A stretch of 64,000 bases of DNA from positions 1,116,001 to 1,180,000 of the forward strand of contig NZ_CP049934.1 of the NCBI RefSeq assembly GCF_011382965.1, given 5' to 3'. The position numbers and the translations under genes are program-made. Within the stretch, counting starts at the first letter, position 1, and the number at the start of each line of letters is the position of its first letter. This document shows positions 27,180-34,997 of this stretch, in pieces. The notes under the pieces are model-generated. The model worked only from the letters and a program-made list of their open reading frames with translations, was not told the origin of the DNA and ran no database searches. Source of the stretch: Leucobacter insecticola. Its GTDB lineage: Bacteria; Actinomycetota; Actinomycetes; Actinomycetales; Microbacteriaceae.

Positions 27180-28906
27180 TTACTGGTTGTTTAGTTCTTC
27201 AAGGGTGAAGTTCCCATCGTCCTCTCTGTCGCTGAGGTTGAATACTTCCAATGCTTCAAGGAAGTCGTTTCGCTCGATAGGTGAAAGCTGGTCGAGTTTT
27301 TCATTGATGTCATCTCCCTCATTCACTTCCGCAGCCAGCATCTGTTCAAGCTGGCCCGATTGTAGAGTTGCCATCTTTTGCTCGTCAGGATGTGCAAGGA
27401 CGAATGATGAGACATAGTCATCATCAGAGTATGCGAAGCGAACTAGATTAGGATCACCTGTTTCACCCTTCACGTAGCCGATGCCTGATGTTTTGTAGTT
27501 GTTGGCTTCGGTGCTCTCTTCGATCTTGCGAGGATCGAAACCTCGCTCTATGGAGCCTTCTCCGAGCATCATGTCATTCATATTGGGGGTAGCTGCATTC
27601 CTGAGCACGACCACATTGACGAAGTTGTCTCGCATGGCACCGAGGAATTCTTGCTTCACGTTCTGGGTTGCAGCGATCACATAGAAACCGACCGCGCGTC
27701 CCAGGGCCATAATCTTTGCGAGAGTCGCCATAGCGGCTTTACCTTCGGCTCCTCGTTGGAAGAGTTCAAGGAGCAGGGATAGAAGCTCGTCAATGACAAA
27801 GATCATCATCGGTGTTTGCTTGGTTGCCGGGAGCCTCCGCTGTAGATCCGCCTTCTGGCCGTCTCCACCGAAGTTCAGCCAGGCCCGTTTCATCTTGTTT
27901 CGTTCTAGTAGCTTTTCGTAGAGCATGGAGATGAGTTCCATGGAGTCATCCGCGGTGAAAGCGATGTCTTCGAAGAGCGTGCTGTAGTCCCAAGGTAGGA
28001 GTTCAGTTTCTTTGAGATCGCTTCCAAAGAGCAAAGCTTCCCCAGCTTCGACGTAGGGGATTGCCTGAATGATGGCGGACTGAAGCGGGCTACTCTTCCC
28101 CGATCCTGTCATTCCCCATATGAGGGTGTGGGCGATTGGGAGACTCCATACGTTACCCATCTCATCCATCGCCATCGGGAATGCACTCCACTTATGGGCG
28201 GGGTTCTCTTCGAAGAACACCCGTCCGTCCACTATCTGAGAAGTGAGTATGTTCTCCGGCTTCTCCATGTGAACGATGAAGCTCTCAGAGCTGTTGGTTC
28301 TTCCTCCCTCGTAAGCTTCGATGATCTCGGCTTCCACAGCAGAGAGAATGTACTCATTCAGTTCACTGACCTGGGTGCGCTTCTTCCTCGCGAGGTCGAA
28401 CACCACCTCGAAGTGTAGATCCCGATCACCTGCCACCGGTACATTTTCCGGCAGTGGGCGTACTAATATGCGCTTTGATGCTTCCGCTACCTGCTTGCGT
28501 ACTCTGAAGTGTTTCCCTTGATAGCGGCCTTGTTCTGGGCAATGGATGCTCTGGCTGCGGAAGCGAAGGGACTCAGCCAAGCGGCACGGGCATAGATCCG
28601 GCCTGGCTCCCGTTCCTCTTTGTAAAGCTCTACGGGGGCGTAGAACTCTCGGATCGCGGGGCTTGCCAGTAGATCGTTCCTCGCCTCGAAGAGAGTGCGG
28701 GGTTGAAGCTGGAACCAGCTCCGAGGCCGGAGTAGTCTCCTTGTGCCTCCGTGGATTTTGTAGCGGTTGTAGCGCCATCGGGCAAAGCCTACGACGATCA
28801 CCCTGATAGCTAAGTAGCCCAACGCTCCGGTAGCGACGAGCACCAAGCAGATGAGATATAGGTTTTCTTTAAACCAGGACAGTAGCGGGTCAATAAATTC
28901 AGACAT
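27180..28906 (-). CDS. FtsK/SpoIIIE-like conjugal DNA translocase (one-base frame break)
   Basis: 575 residues if one base is added to CCC 28515-28517. The N-terminal piece has a membrane helix (LYLICLVLVATGALGYLAIRV) and ends early in AAIKGNTSEYASR. The ATPase piece continues as KHFRVRKQVAEASKRILVRP but has no start codon of its own near the junction, which is why one gene is inferred. Walker A is GMTGSGKS and Walker B is MIFVIDEL. In AICEs this protein (TraB/TraSA) moves double-stranded DNA between cells by itself. The ATG overlaps the stop of the replication protein gene by one base. Confidence 0.8.
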
Positions 28907-30057
28907 TAGATGCCTCCTAGGCTGATGCGGTTGTTGAATCGAATGGGTGTTCCGTCTCTGTCTAGGATCGGAAGCACAATGAGCTTTCCTGACTCGAAGA
29001 GTCCGTAGCCACCCCTCGCGTCAACCTTCTTCAGCAAGTTCTCGACCTGTGGACCGACGGTGAAGTAGACGGCTCGCTCATAGATGAAGCCGTGGTCAAG
29101 CTCCATCTTCAGCGTCTTGAGAATGCTGTTGTAGGCGTCCCAGCTCTTCTTTGAAAGCTCGACTTCCACGAGGATATTTCGTGCCTTCACACCATCCCGG
29201 TCTGCGTCTCGGATCACTGCGAGGTCGCCTTGATGGACTGCCTTTGTCTCAGTTCCTGCCCGTTGTGGCTGTCCGAGAGTGAGTAGGGCAGGTCGTGATT
29301 CGGTGATGTCCGACCAGAGGATTTTGCCCTGACTTGCTTCAGTCAGAGACGCTTCAAGCTCGTTCTTCCTCCATCGTCCAAAGTCTTTGCTTTCACCTCT
29401 TTTGGCTGCTTCCTTGAGCTTTTGCTTTACTGGTTCATAGTGAGCACGCATCTCGTTCTCGCTGATAAGGCATTCGAGAGCAACCGGCTCGATACCCAGT
29501 GAGTCACGGAAATAGCCCTGGGGTGAGGCAAACTGTGCTGCAACATGGGCGATGTATCGGTAGTGGGCTGCTCTGCTCTTGCTGATCTTGTTCAGAGTTG
29601 CAGCGTGTTCTGCGCTGTAGCCGAAGGACCAAAGAGCATCGATTCCCTGCTGTGTAGCTGAGTAGTGAACTGTCCTTGTGCTGGTGTCCCTGTACCGTGC
29701 TACTGCGCCGAGTTGTTCCATTTTGAGTAGACGTTTCTTAGTTCCCTTCACTGTAGGGAGTACGATTCGACCGGCTACAGCTTTGTCGTTGCGGGCCGAA
29801 ACTACACTGAAAGCCTCCGAGTCAGCACCGGGGAACTTGGCTACGAAAGCCAGCAGCCGAGCGTTTCCTTCGGTGATTCGCCTGCCGCTTACGGTGCTCC
29901 GGTGATCCTTCGCGGGCTGAGATTCGATAGCTTCGAGGTCGGCGCTCGCCTCTTGTTGTGGCTCCTGTTTGATGGTGGGCTGTTGTACTTCGGCTGCTTC
30001 GTACTCCTCTTCTTCCATGAAGTCTGGAACGAAACTGGCTTCGAGTGTGGATGTCAT
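28906..30057 (-). CDS. Replication-relaxation family protein
   Basis: 383 residues. An acidic, disordered start (about 1-60) is followed by a winged-helix region (RLLAFVAKFPGADSEAFSVVSA ... KRLLKMEQLGAVARYRD) and a C-terminal part with EVELSKKSWDAYNSILKTLK, the nuclease-fold-like signature of the Replic_Relax family of actinobacterial plasmids and AICEs. It is thought to start replication or relax DNA at the element's origin. AGGAG lies about eight bases before the ATG. The unusual repeats just upstream (30458-30538) may be its binding sites. Confidence 0.75.
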   Translation of the reverse strand: MTSTLEASFVPDFMEEEEYEAAEVQQPTIKQEPQQEASADLEAIESQPAKDHRSTVSGRRITEGNARLLAFVAKFPGADSEAFSVVSARNDKAVAGRIVLPTVKGTKKRLLKMEQLGAVARYRDTSTRTVHYSATQQGIDALWSFGYSAEHAATLNKISKSRAAHYRYIAHVAAQFASPQGYFRDSLGIEPVALECLISENEMRAHYEPVKQKLKEAAKRGESKDFGRWRKNELEASLTEASQGKILWSDITESRPALLTLGQPQRAGTETKAVHQGDLAVIRDADRDGVKARNILVEVELSKKSWDAYNSILKTLKMELDHGFIYERAVYFTVGPQVENLLKKVDARGGYGLFESGKLIVLPILDRDGTPIRFNNRISLGGI

Positions 30058-30457
30058 GGTTCATTTCTCCTTGCTTAGCTGTGTGGAGATCGGCTGTCTT
30101 TGGCAAAGTGGTGCCAAATTCAGATTCGATCAGTAGCTAATATCAGAGACGTGGTGCAGAAGGTGATGCTCACCCTGGTGCCAGTGGTGGTACGTGAGTG
30201 GGGGTTTCTCGCTGCACCACATTTAGTGTTGAGTTCTTGCCCGCTGAAAACTCTCAACCACGCGATTGATGTTTATTCTCTTAACTAGAGATAAACACTC
30301 CTGCTCCTCCCTAATTGGATTCACGCGCGGCGCGAGTTCCTGGCTTCAAGTAAGGTCAACAGTTCTAGCATCTCTAGACATCCTCTAGGCTTCAGCAGTT
30401 CTACCTCTATCGCGGTTCAGTTCCGCTCCCGCCGCGGCCCCAGTTCCGCGGCGACGA

Positions 30458-30538
30458 TGTGACACCACAGTTCGGCTTGGAGATCATCGGGTAGTGTGAC
30501 ACCACTGTTCCGACTCGGAAGCTCAGCATTAGTGTGAC
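30458..30538. repeat. Periodic TGTGAC repeats, candidate iterons
   Basis: TGTGACACCACAGTTC (30458) and TGTGACACCACTGTTC (30495) are near-identical 23-24-bp direct repeats starting 37 bases apart. A third TGTGAC begins 38 bases later (30533). They lie about 400-480 bp upstream of the replication-relaxation gene start, where initiator-binding iterons could be. Confidence 0.5.
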
Positions 30539-30702
30539 GATATGGACGATAGGTGTTTTCGTCCGCACCCTACCTTTCAGGTTCAGGCTCCGATCTTCCC
30601 ATTGGTCGGGGCTTGAGCTGTTTCTGGGGTCAGTGCTGTTTCACGGGTTCGTTGATATAACAGGTCATGGTGGTTGACTGCTACATCGCCCACCTAAGCG
30701 AA

Positions 30703-30744
30703 TAGCCCCGGAGATGGACTCCTTTTCTCCGGGGCTAGCTTTTT
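30703..30744 (+). terminator. Strong Rho-independent terminator
   Basis: TAGCCCCGGAGA (30703-30714) pairs perfectly with TCTCCGGGGCTA (30726-30737), followed by GCTTTTT. No gene precedes it on the plus strand within 700 bp, so it may end an unannotated RNA from the noncoding region or insulate the right part of the element. Confidence 0.8.
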
Positions 30745-31311
30745 GCCTATGATATGGCTCCCAATGTTGCTGTAGCAGGCAACCAGGACAAGGAGTATCT
30801 TATGCTGAAATAATCGTGCCGGCGGGCTTTAGTAGCGTCTGTAGTGACTCTGTCTTTGGTGAACTCTTCGAGATGACCACGCGCCCAGCCGATGTATGAA
30901 AGACCCGGAGTCGAGTGGCCCCCGTCTACTGATTGTGTCTATGTGAGGATCAGAGGGAAGAGCGGGGCAGTAAGTCGCTCGCCGAAGCAACCGGCGCTCT
31001 GAGAATATATGGGGCTGATACCCGACAGAACATCTACTTGCAGTGAATTCCTTCTCAGTTCATCAAATTTGACGGGATAGTCGCCCTGCTATGCGGGATT
31101 TGGAACCTAGGGGCGGCGGTTCATGCTCACAGATCAGACGCTCGTGAACTGCTATTCATGGGAGACCCATGTCATCATGTCCATTCCCAACCCGCCTCCT
31201 CCTTGTGGTTTCTTCTTTTTGAGTTCTGAACGAGTGTGCGCATACCTGTTCCAACGGCTAAGCCTGCGAGGCAAAGTCAGTAGCTCGAAGGATTGGCGTA
31301 GTCTGAAACCT

Positions 31312-31473
31312 ATGATGGAGTTCGATGCTGATCATTCCTACCGGACGTGCCCTGAGTGCGGCGCTGATCTTGTGCCTGAACCCTTCACGACTGAGAGCGG
31401 TATCCGCATTGGCTTCATCTGCGAGGCTCGCGGTCTCCATTCTGTTGTAGATCCCTTCGAAGGAAGCCGCTAG
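31312..31473 (+). CDS. Small zinc-ribbon-like protein
   Basis: 53-residue protein containing CPECGADLVPEP and, 19 residues later, ICEARGLHSVVD. The CxxC pair plus a later Cys and His suggest a small zinc-binding fold. The ATG at 31312 lies about seven bases after a TAGTCT -10, so it may be leaderless; no Shine-Dalgarno is visible. The reading frame is open further upstream, but that part looks non-coding. Function is unknown. Confidence 0.55.
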   Translation: MMEFDADHSYRTCPECGADLVPEPFTTESGIRIGFICEARGLHSVVDPFEGSR

Positions 31474-31670
31474 TCTTCGGCTCTTTGCTCAGGGTTGGCT
31501 CTGTGGTGGTGTCGCACATCTTCTGAGTGTCGATGCTCCTGTGTTTTGATCGGCGTGACTTATACCCCCGGTTCTGTCGCTACCTATTGAGCACCACGTT
31601 TTGATATTACTTTCTGCGACCTAATCGTCAGGGACTGGCCTTGACCTCGAAAGCGTCGTAGGAGTCAATC

Positions 31671-31910
31671 ATGAATACACCCATCTACTATGTAGGCGTC
31701 CTTACCCCCGATCAAGCAAGAGAGTTGAGTCTTCTCACTACGAAGCGAGCTATTAGCGAGTGCGGTGAGGGCGAGGCTTCCGGAATGCTCGAAAGCTATC
31801 TCTTCGATTGGATCGAAGAATGGGCATTCCTCACTGAGGACGGAGAAGTTTCCATCCTCGAAGCCGCCTTAGATCGTCTAGTCGAAGACTGGACTACCTG
31901 CAATCTCTGA
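31671..31910 (+). CDS. Small acidic hypothetical protein of the element
   Basis: 79-residue, strongly acidic, probably helical protein (ESYLFDWIEEWAFLTEDGEV in the middle) without a known domain. AGGAG seven bases before the ATG makes the start firm. The 15 bases from the ribosome-binding site through the start codon are identical to those of the next gene, a sign of duplication or recent assembly. It may be a DNA mimic or regulator, but that is only a guess from charge. Confidence 0.65.
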   Translation: MNTPIYYVGVLTPDQARELSLLTTKRAISECGEGEASGMLESYLFDWIEEWAFLTEDGEVSILEAALDRLVEDWTTCNL

Positions 31911-31940
31911 GTCAAACGTCACTATACAAAGGAGTCAATC

Positions 31941-32183
31941 ATGATCTTCAACAGCTACCCGACAGCATTACTCCAAGCTCGAAAGCTTGCCATGCGCCAT
32001 TCTTCGAGGAGTGTTCCGATCCATCGGATCAGGATCTATCCGGATCAGGCTGATCAGTACGAGGTTCGTTACACCCTGCCTCGGCAGGATGACCTCTGGC
32101 GTAGCTGCGTGCTCAAGCTCACGCTTACCCCTTCTGAGTTCGCAGCCTACGAAGCCTGGCTCGCTGAACGAGGTTCGAACTGA
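31941..32183 (+). CDS. Small basic hypothetical protein of the element
   Basis: 80-residue protein, basic in the first half (LLQARKLAMRHSSRSVPIHR) and beta-rich later. No family is recognised. It has the same AGGAGTCAATCATGA leader as the gene before it. Its stop lies 33 bases before the favoured start of the serine recombinase gene, so all three are probably co-transcribed. Confidence 0.65.
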   Translation: MIFNSYPTALLQARKLAMRHSSRSVPIHRIRIYPDQADQYEVRYTLPRQDDLWRSCVLKLTLTPSEFAAYEAWLAERGSN

Positions 32184-32215
32184 TGGGTGACACAACTACA
32201 GCTAAGGAGAAAGAA

Positions 32216-32968
32216 GTGACTAGAAGAATCGGCTATGTCCGGCTCAGCCGTGAGGACGCTAAGAGTATGTCCATCGAGAATCAGAGACGTGCACTCAGAG
32301 CCTACGATCCCAAGATGCCTATCTTCGAAGATGAGGGTGTCTCGGGGGAGAGTAACCTCACTGATCCGGATACGGCCTGGTCGAAGCAGGTTCGGCCGCT
32401 GTTCAGGAAGGATCCGAAGGGAACTCAGATTGTGCTGTTCACCCTCGACCGCATGAGCCGGAAAAAGGGTGCGATGCTCTTTGAGGCTGAGCAGACTCTC
32501 GATGCTGGTGGGACAATCTACTGTGTTCGGGAGTCCAAGACGTTCGATGATGCTGATGACGCTCAGCAGGCTATCGAACTGCTCTTTGCCTCTTACCAAG
32601 CTGATGCCTACCGGGTTGAGACTCGGAAGAAAACGAAGGTCGCTATCGATGCTCTCAAGAAGGCTGGGGTTCCTCTGGGACGTAAGCCGTCGCTCTCTGA
32701 GGAGCACATCGAACAGATCAAGTCTCTTCGGACGTTGGGGCTGGGCTACACCGCTATCGGGAAGGCTGTGCCGACGCTCCGTAAGAAAGACAAGGTGCTG
32801 GTTGCTACCTCACCCCGTGTGATCAAGAAGGTATTGGCTGGCGAGTATGAGAGCCGTGAATCCTATGATCTTCGTAACCTCGAAGCCCGTACGAAGATGG
32901 CTGCTCGGGCTGTGCTGGGCTACAGGGAAGGGGGAGGCGATGAGTCGGAATCTGAAGCAGCAACCTAA
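32216..32968 (+). CDS. Serine recombinase (resolvase/invertase family)
   Basis: 250 residues. The catalytic domain starts RRIGYVRLSREDAKSMSIENQRR, with the nucleophile Ser in YVRLS and the Arg-rich motif later (FTLDRMSRKKG). The C-terminal part (GRKPSLSEEHIEQIKSLRTLG ... YTAIGKA) is a resolvase-type helix-turn-helix. GTG at 32216 has AAGGAG six bases upstream and is preferred over an ATG at 32183 that overlaps the previous stop. A role in dimer resolution or in inverting a segment is possible. It is not needed for att integration, which the tyrosine integrase covers. Confidence 0.85.
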   Translation: MTRRIGYVRLSREDAKSMSIENQRRALRAYDPKMPIFEDEGVSGESNLTDPDTAWSKQVRPLFRKDPKGTQIVLFTLDRMSRKKGAMLFEAEQTLDAGGTIYCVRESKTFDDADDAQQAIELLFASYQADAYRVETRKKTKVAIDALKKAGVPLGRKPSLSEEHIEQIKSLRTLGLGYTAIGKAVPTLRKKDKVLVATSPRVIKKVLAGEYESRESYDLRNLEARTKMAARAVLGYREGGGDESESEAAT

Positions 32969-33086
32969 GAGGCTTGGAGGCTGGCTCTATGGGAAGCTTC
33001 CTTGGTATGGGAAGCTTCTGGTTCCGGTCGTTGCTCTTGCTCTCGGGGTGCAGATTGTCTTCTGGGTGCTGAGCTTCTTCGTTTGA
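32940..33086 (+). CDS. Very small membrane protein
   Basis: 48 residues: a basic start (MSRNLKQQPKRLGGWLYGK) and one membrane helix (LLVPVVALALGVQIVFWVLSFF). It overlaps the recombinase 3' end in another frame. A GGGGGAGG directly before the ATG at 32940 is a good ribosome-binding site. Function is unknown; entry exclusion or a small toxin are both possible. Confidence 0.55.
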   Translation: MSRNLKQQPKRLGGWLYGKLPWYGKLLVPVVALALGVQIVFWVLSFFV

Positions 33087-33237
33087 TCGATCTAAGAGGG
33101 GTTGGGGTTCTTGTTTGTGAACCTCGACCTCTCTGCATGTGTTCAGCGTTCCTAGGCGTCGATCCTAGACGCCAACTGGTGTTAGGTGAATGTGCCAACG
33201 TCTTAGGCTAAAGGCTTGCTTAGATCGTATCCTGGGT

Positions 33238-34686
33238 TCATAGTTCCTCCCAGCCGGTGGGAATACCCGTGTTCTTCGGCTTCAGGATGCGATCTATGTA
33301 GCTTCCCATCGTTGTGGCCGCCTGCTTGGCGGTGTCGGCGCTACTGTAGATCGAGATTTGAGCAGACGCATTTTTTGGACTCCAACCCATTATGGAGATC
33401 AAATGATCTGGGTCGGCTCCTCCATCGATGAGGGAAGTAGTAGCCATGTGGCGTAGCGTGTGGACTGTCATGTTTTCTGGCAGACCATAGTTATACTCGA
33501 TCTGTTCAAGTAGCTTATGGAGTGCCTGCCGGTCTCGTTGGCCGTAGATCGGCTTTCCATCGTCCCTAGTGAAGAGTAGTTTGTCTAAGCCTTCCCCTTT
33601 TTCGGGATGGAAGGTTGGGAGGCTTCTCCGCTCCTTCACTGCCTTTATATGGTTGAAGGCAAGAACCCAGAGTTCCACGGTCAGAGCGATCTCACGGTAG
33701 CCGTTGACAGTCTTGGTGCCCTTGAGTATCCAGCGGTTATCCCCGATCTTCTTCGGGCACTGGGTGGTTCGTTTGCCGCACTCCCATTTGCCGCTAGTTG
33801 TGTCCAACTCGCATCCATGTTCAGCCCCGGCTCTCTGTAGCTGTTGCTTCACAACTAGCCGGAAATGGCCGTCTCGTTCTTCAAAGCAATCGTCTGTAAG
33901 CCCGAGAACTTCGGCCTGTCGTAGCCCGAGTAGTCCAAAGATCCAGCGTAGTTCCTGTTTGTCCTTTTGAGCCTCTTGGATGATGAGTGGACCGAGCCTA
34001 TCTGCTGCTTTTCGGATAGCCTTTGTGTCGTTCACCGTCTTTCGTTTCTTGGCTGGAGCCTTGAGGCCAATCATCGGGTGGCGATAGAGGATGCCGTCTC
34101 GCTGGTAGTAATCGAGGGCACTTCTCAGGCAAATAAATGTTTGTCGGATGGAGTCAACACCCAACCCCCTGTCGGGCATTGTTACCGTGAAGTAGTGTTT
34201 TAGTTCTTCGTAGGTGAGTGCTCGAACTGGTTTGCTGCCGAACTTCGGGAGTAAGTGGTTTCTGATCCGCGCATCGTACATGTGGATTGTTGCTGGTGCC
34301 AGGTTTCCCCGCTTGCGCTCATTGAGCCAGTCCATGAGACAGTCACCGACTGTGAGTCTGGCTATCTTGGGATCGACTGGTATTGCTTCGGGAGATTCGA
34401 GTCCATAGTTCACTCGTTCTTTGAGTATCTTTAGATCTCGCCGTTCTAATGCTTCTCGCTCTGTGCGAGCCTGAGCCGTGATCTTTTTAGGTTTGCCTCC
34501 AAGCTCAATGGTCTTGGCTGCTCGGTAGACAGTGACAGTAGATCCATCCTTGCGAGTTCTGGGAACCGGGTAAACAGAACCTTCGCCGTTGAAACGTTTC
34601 TTTGGATTTCTCTTGCCGATAGGGCCATGCTTGCCGGATCCTGAACGACGAAGACGATCAATGTCTTCATTTTTGAACTCGTACAT
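33238..34686 (-). CDS. Tyrosine integrase of the element
   Basis: 482-residue site-specific recombinase. It has an N-terminal arm-binding part, a SAM-like core-binding domain (LTVGDCLMDWLNERKRGNLAPATIHMY) and a catalytic domain with the first Arg in GLLGLRQAEVLGL, HxxR in HTLRHMATT and a C-terminal Tyr (ISIYSSAD). An insert with several cysteines (GCELDTTSGKWECGKRTTQC) is unusual and may bind zinc. The gene is adjacent to tRNA-Ser, and AAGTCAACTCA sites overlap its promoter, so it probably controls itself. Confidence 0.93.
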   Translation of the reverse strand: MYEFKNEDIDRLRRSGSGKHGPIGKRNPKKRFNGEGSVYPVPRTRKDGSTVTVYRAAKTIELGGKPKKITAQARTEREALERRDLKILKERVNYGLESPEAIPVDPKIARLTVGDCLMDWLNERKRGNLAPATIHMYDARIRNHLLPKFGSKPVRALTYEELKHYFTVTMPDRGLGVDSIRQTFICLRSALDYYQRDGILYRHPMIGLKAPAKKRKTVNDTKAIRKAADRLGPLIIQEAQKDKQELRWIFGLLGLRQAEVLGLTDDCFEERDGHFRLVVKQQLQRAGAEHGCELDTTSGKWECGKRTTQCPKKIGDNRWILKGTKTVNGYREIALTVELWVLAFNHIKAVKERRSLPTFHPEKGEGLDKLLFTRDDGKPIYGQRDRQALHKLLEQIEYNYGLPENMTVHTLRHMATTSLIDGGADPDHLISIMGWSPKNASAQISIYSSADTAKQAATTMGSYIDRILKPKNTGIPTGWEEL

Positions 34687-34714
34687 GAGTCAATAGTCAT
34701 TCGACTTATCCGAG

Positions 34715-34738
34715 AAGTCAACTCAAAAAGTCAACTCA
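34715..34738. promoter_or_regulatory. Probable integrase arm-binding sites, right
   Basis: AAGTCAACTCA occurs twice as exact direct repeats 13 bases apart (34715-34725, 34728-34738), just upstream of the integrase start. Related words lie inside the left end. Binding here would both organise recombination and repress integrase. Confidence 0.65.
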
Positions 34739-34763
34739 CGCAGGCGGTTCGTTTCGTTAAAAA

Positions 34764-34809
34764 ACCGCATATTCCTGTCAGATTTTACTCTCTGACAGGA
34801 ATATGCGGT
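34764..34809 (-). terminator. Element-borne replacement terminator for tRNA-Ser
   Basis: A perfect 19-bp stem (34764-34782 with 34791-34809) with an 8-nt loop. On the minus strand it is followed by TTTTT. It lies four bases past the CCA end of tRNA-Ser but inside the element, so the element supplies a new terminator for the tRNA gene whose own terminator stays at the far end (22677-22721). Confidence 0.8.
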
Positions 34810-34813
34810 GATC

Positions 34814-34829
34814 TGGCGGTGACGGTGGG
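34814..34829. other. Right attachment site of the integrative element
   Basis: TGGCGGTGACGGTGGG, identical to 22725-22740. It starts at the encoded CCA of tRNA-Ser and covers the acceptor stem and part of the T arm, so integration leaves the tRNA sequence whole. Confidence 0.9.
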
Positions 34830-34904
34830 ATTTGAACCCACGGTAGGGGGTTACCCTACACGACTTTTCGAGAGTCGCACCTTCGGCCGCTCGGACACGT
34901 CACC
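34814..34904 (-). tRNA. tRNA-Ser (anticodon CGA)
   Basis: Read on the minus strand, the acceptor stem GGTGACG pairs with CGTCACC, followed by discriminator G and an encoded CCA. The anticodon stem-loop is CGACT-CTCGAAA-AGTCG, giving anticodon CGA for UCG codons. A long variable arm and the T loop TTCAAAT are present. At 91 nt including CCA this is a normal class II tRNA. It is the integration target of the neighbouring element. Confidence 0.96.
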
Positions 34905-34997
34905 GCGGAAAAGCTTATGTGATTCGGGCGTGGATTGCGAATCCGGGGCGCGACTTTTTCTGCGGCCTGGTGATGGGGGGTGCCCCTATGTTGTTTG

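Larger units (their letters stand above)
30058..31311. other. Long noncoding region of the integrative element
   Basis: About 1.25 kb without a convincing gene. It contains the promoter side of the replication gene, three periodic TGTGAC repeats and a strong terminator hairpin (both listed separately). From 30750 to 31300 I see no further clear structure. It is the best place in the element for an origin of replication or transfer. Confidence 0.5.
22725..34829. mobile_element. Actinomycete-type integrative conjugative element (AICE-like) in tRNA-Ser(CGA)
   Basis: A 12.1-kb element bounded by 16-bp direct repeats of the tRNA 3' end. It holds a tyrosine integrase next to the tRNA, a replication-relaxation protein, a single FtsK-like DNA translocase and small accessory genes, and no relaxase or type IV secretion genes. 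That set is the AICE pattern, in which double-stranded DNA is moved by one FtsK-like protein. Base composition is visibly lower in GC than the flanks, and the word GGATCC, frequent in the host, is rare here. Unusual additions are a serine recombinase and three cargo genes at the left end. Confidence 0.85.

Noticed and set aside
30100..30300. Small open frame in the noncoding region of the integrative element
   Set aside because: The 62-residue frame has no ribosome-binding site, a mixed composition and no domain.
22725..34829. Prophage
   Set aside because: There are no capsid, portal, terminase, tail or lysis genes. Integrase, replication-relaxation and FtsK-like genes fit an AICE better.
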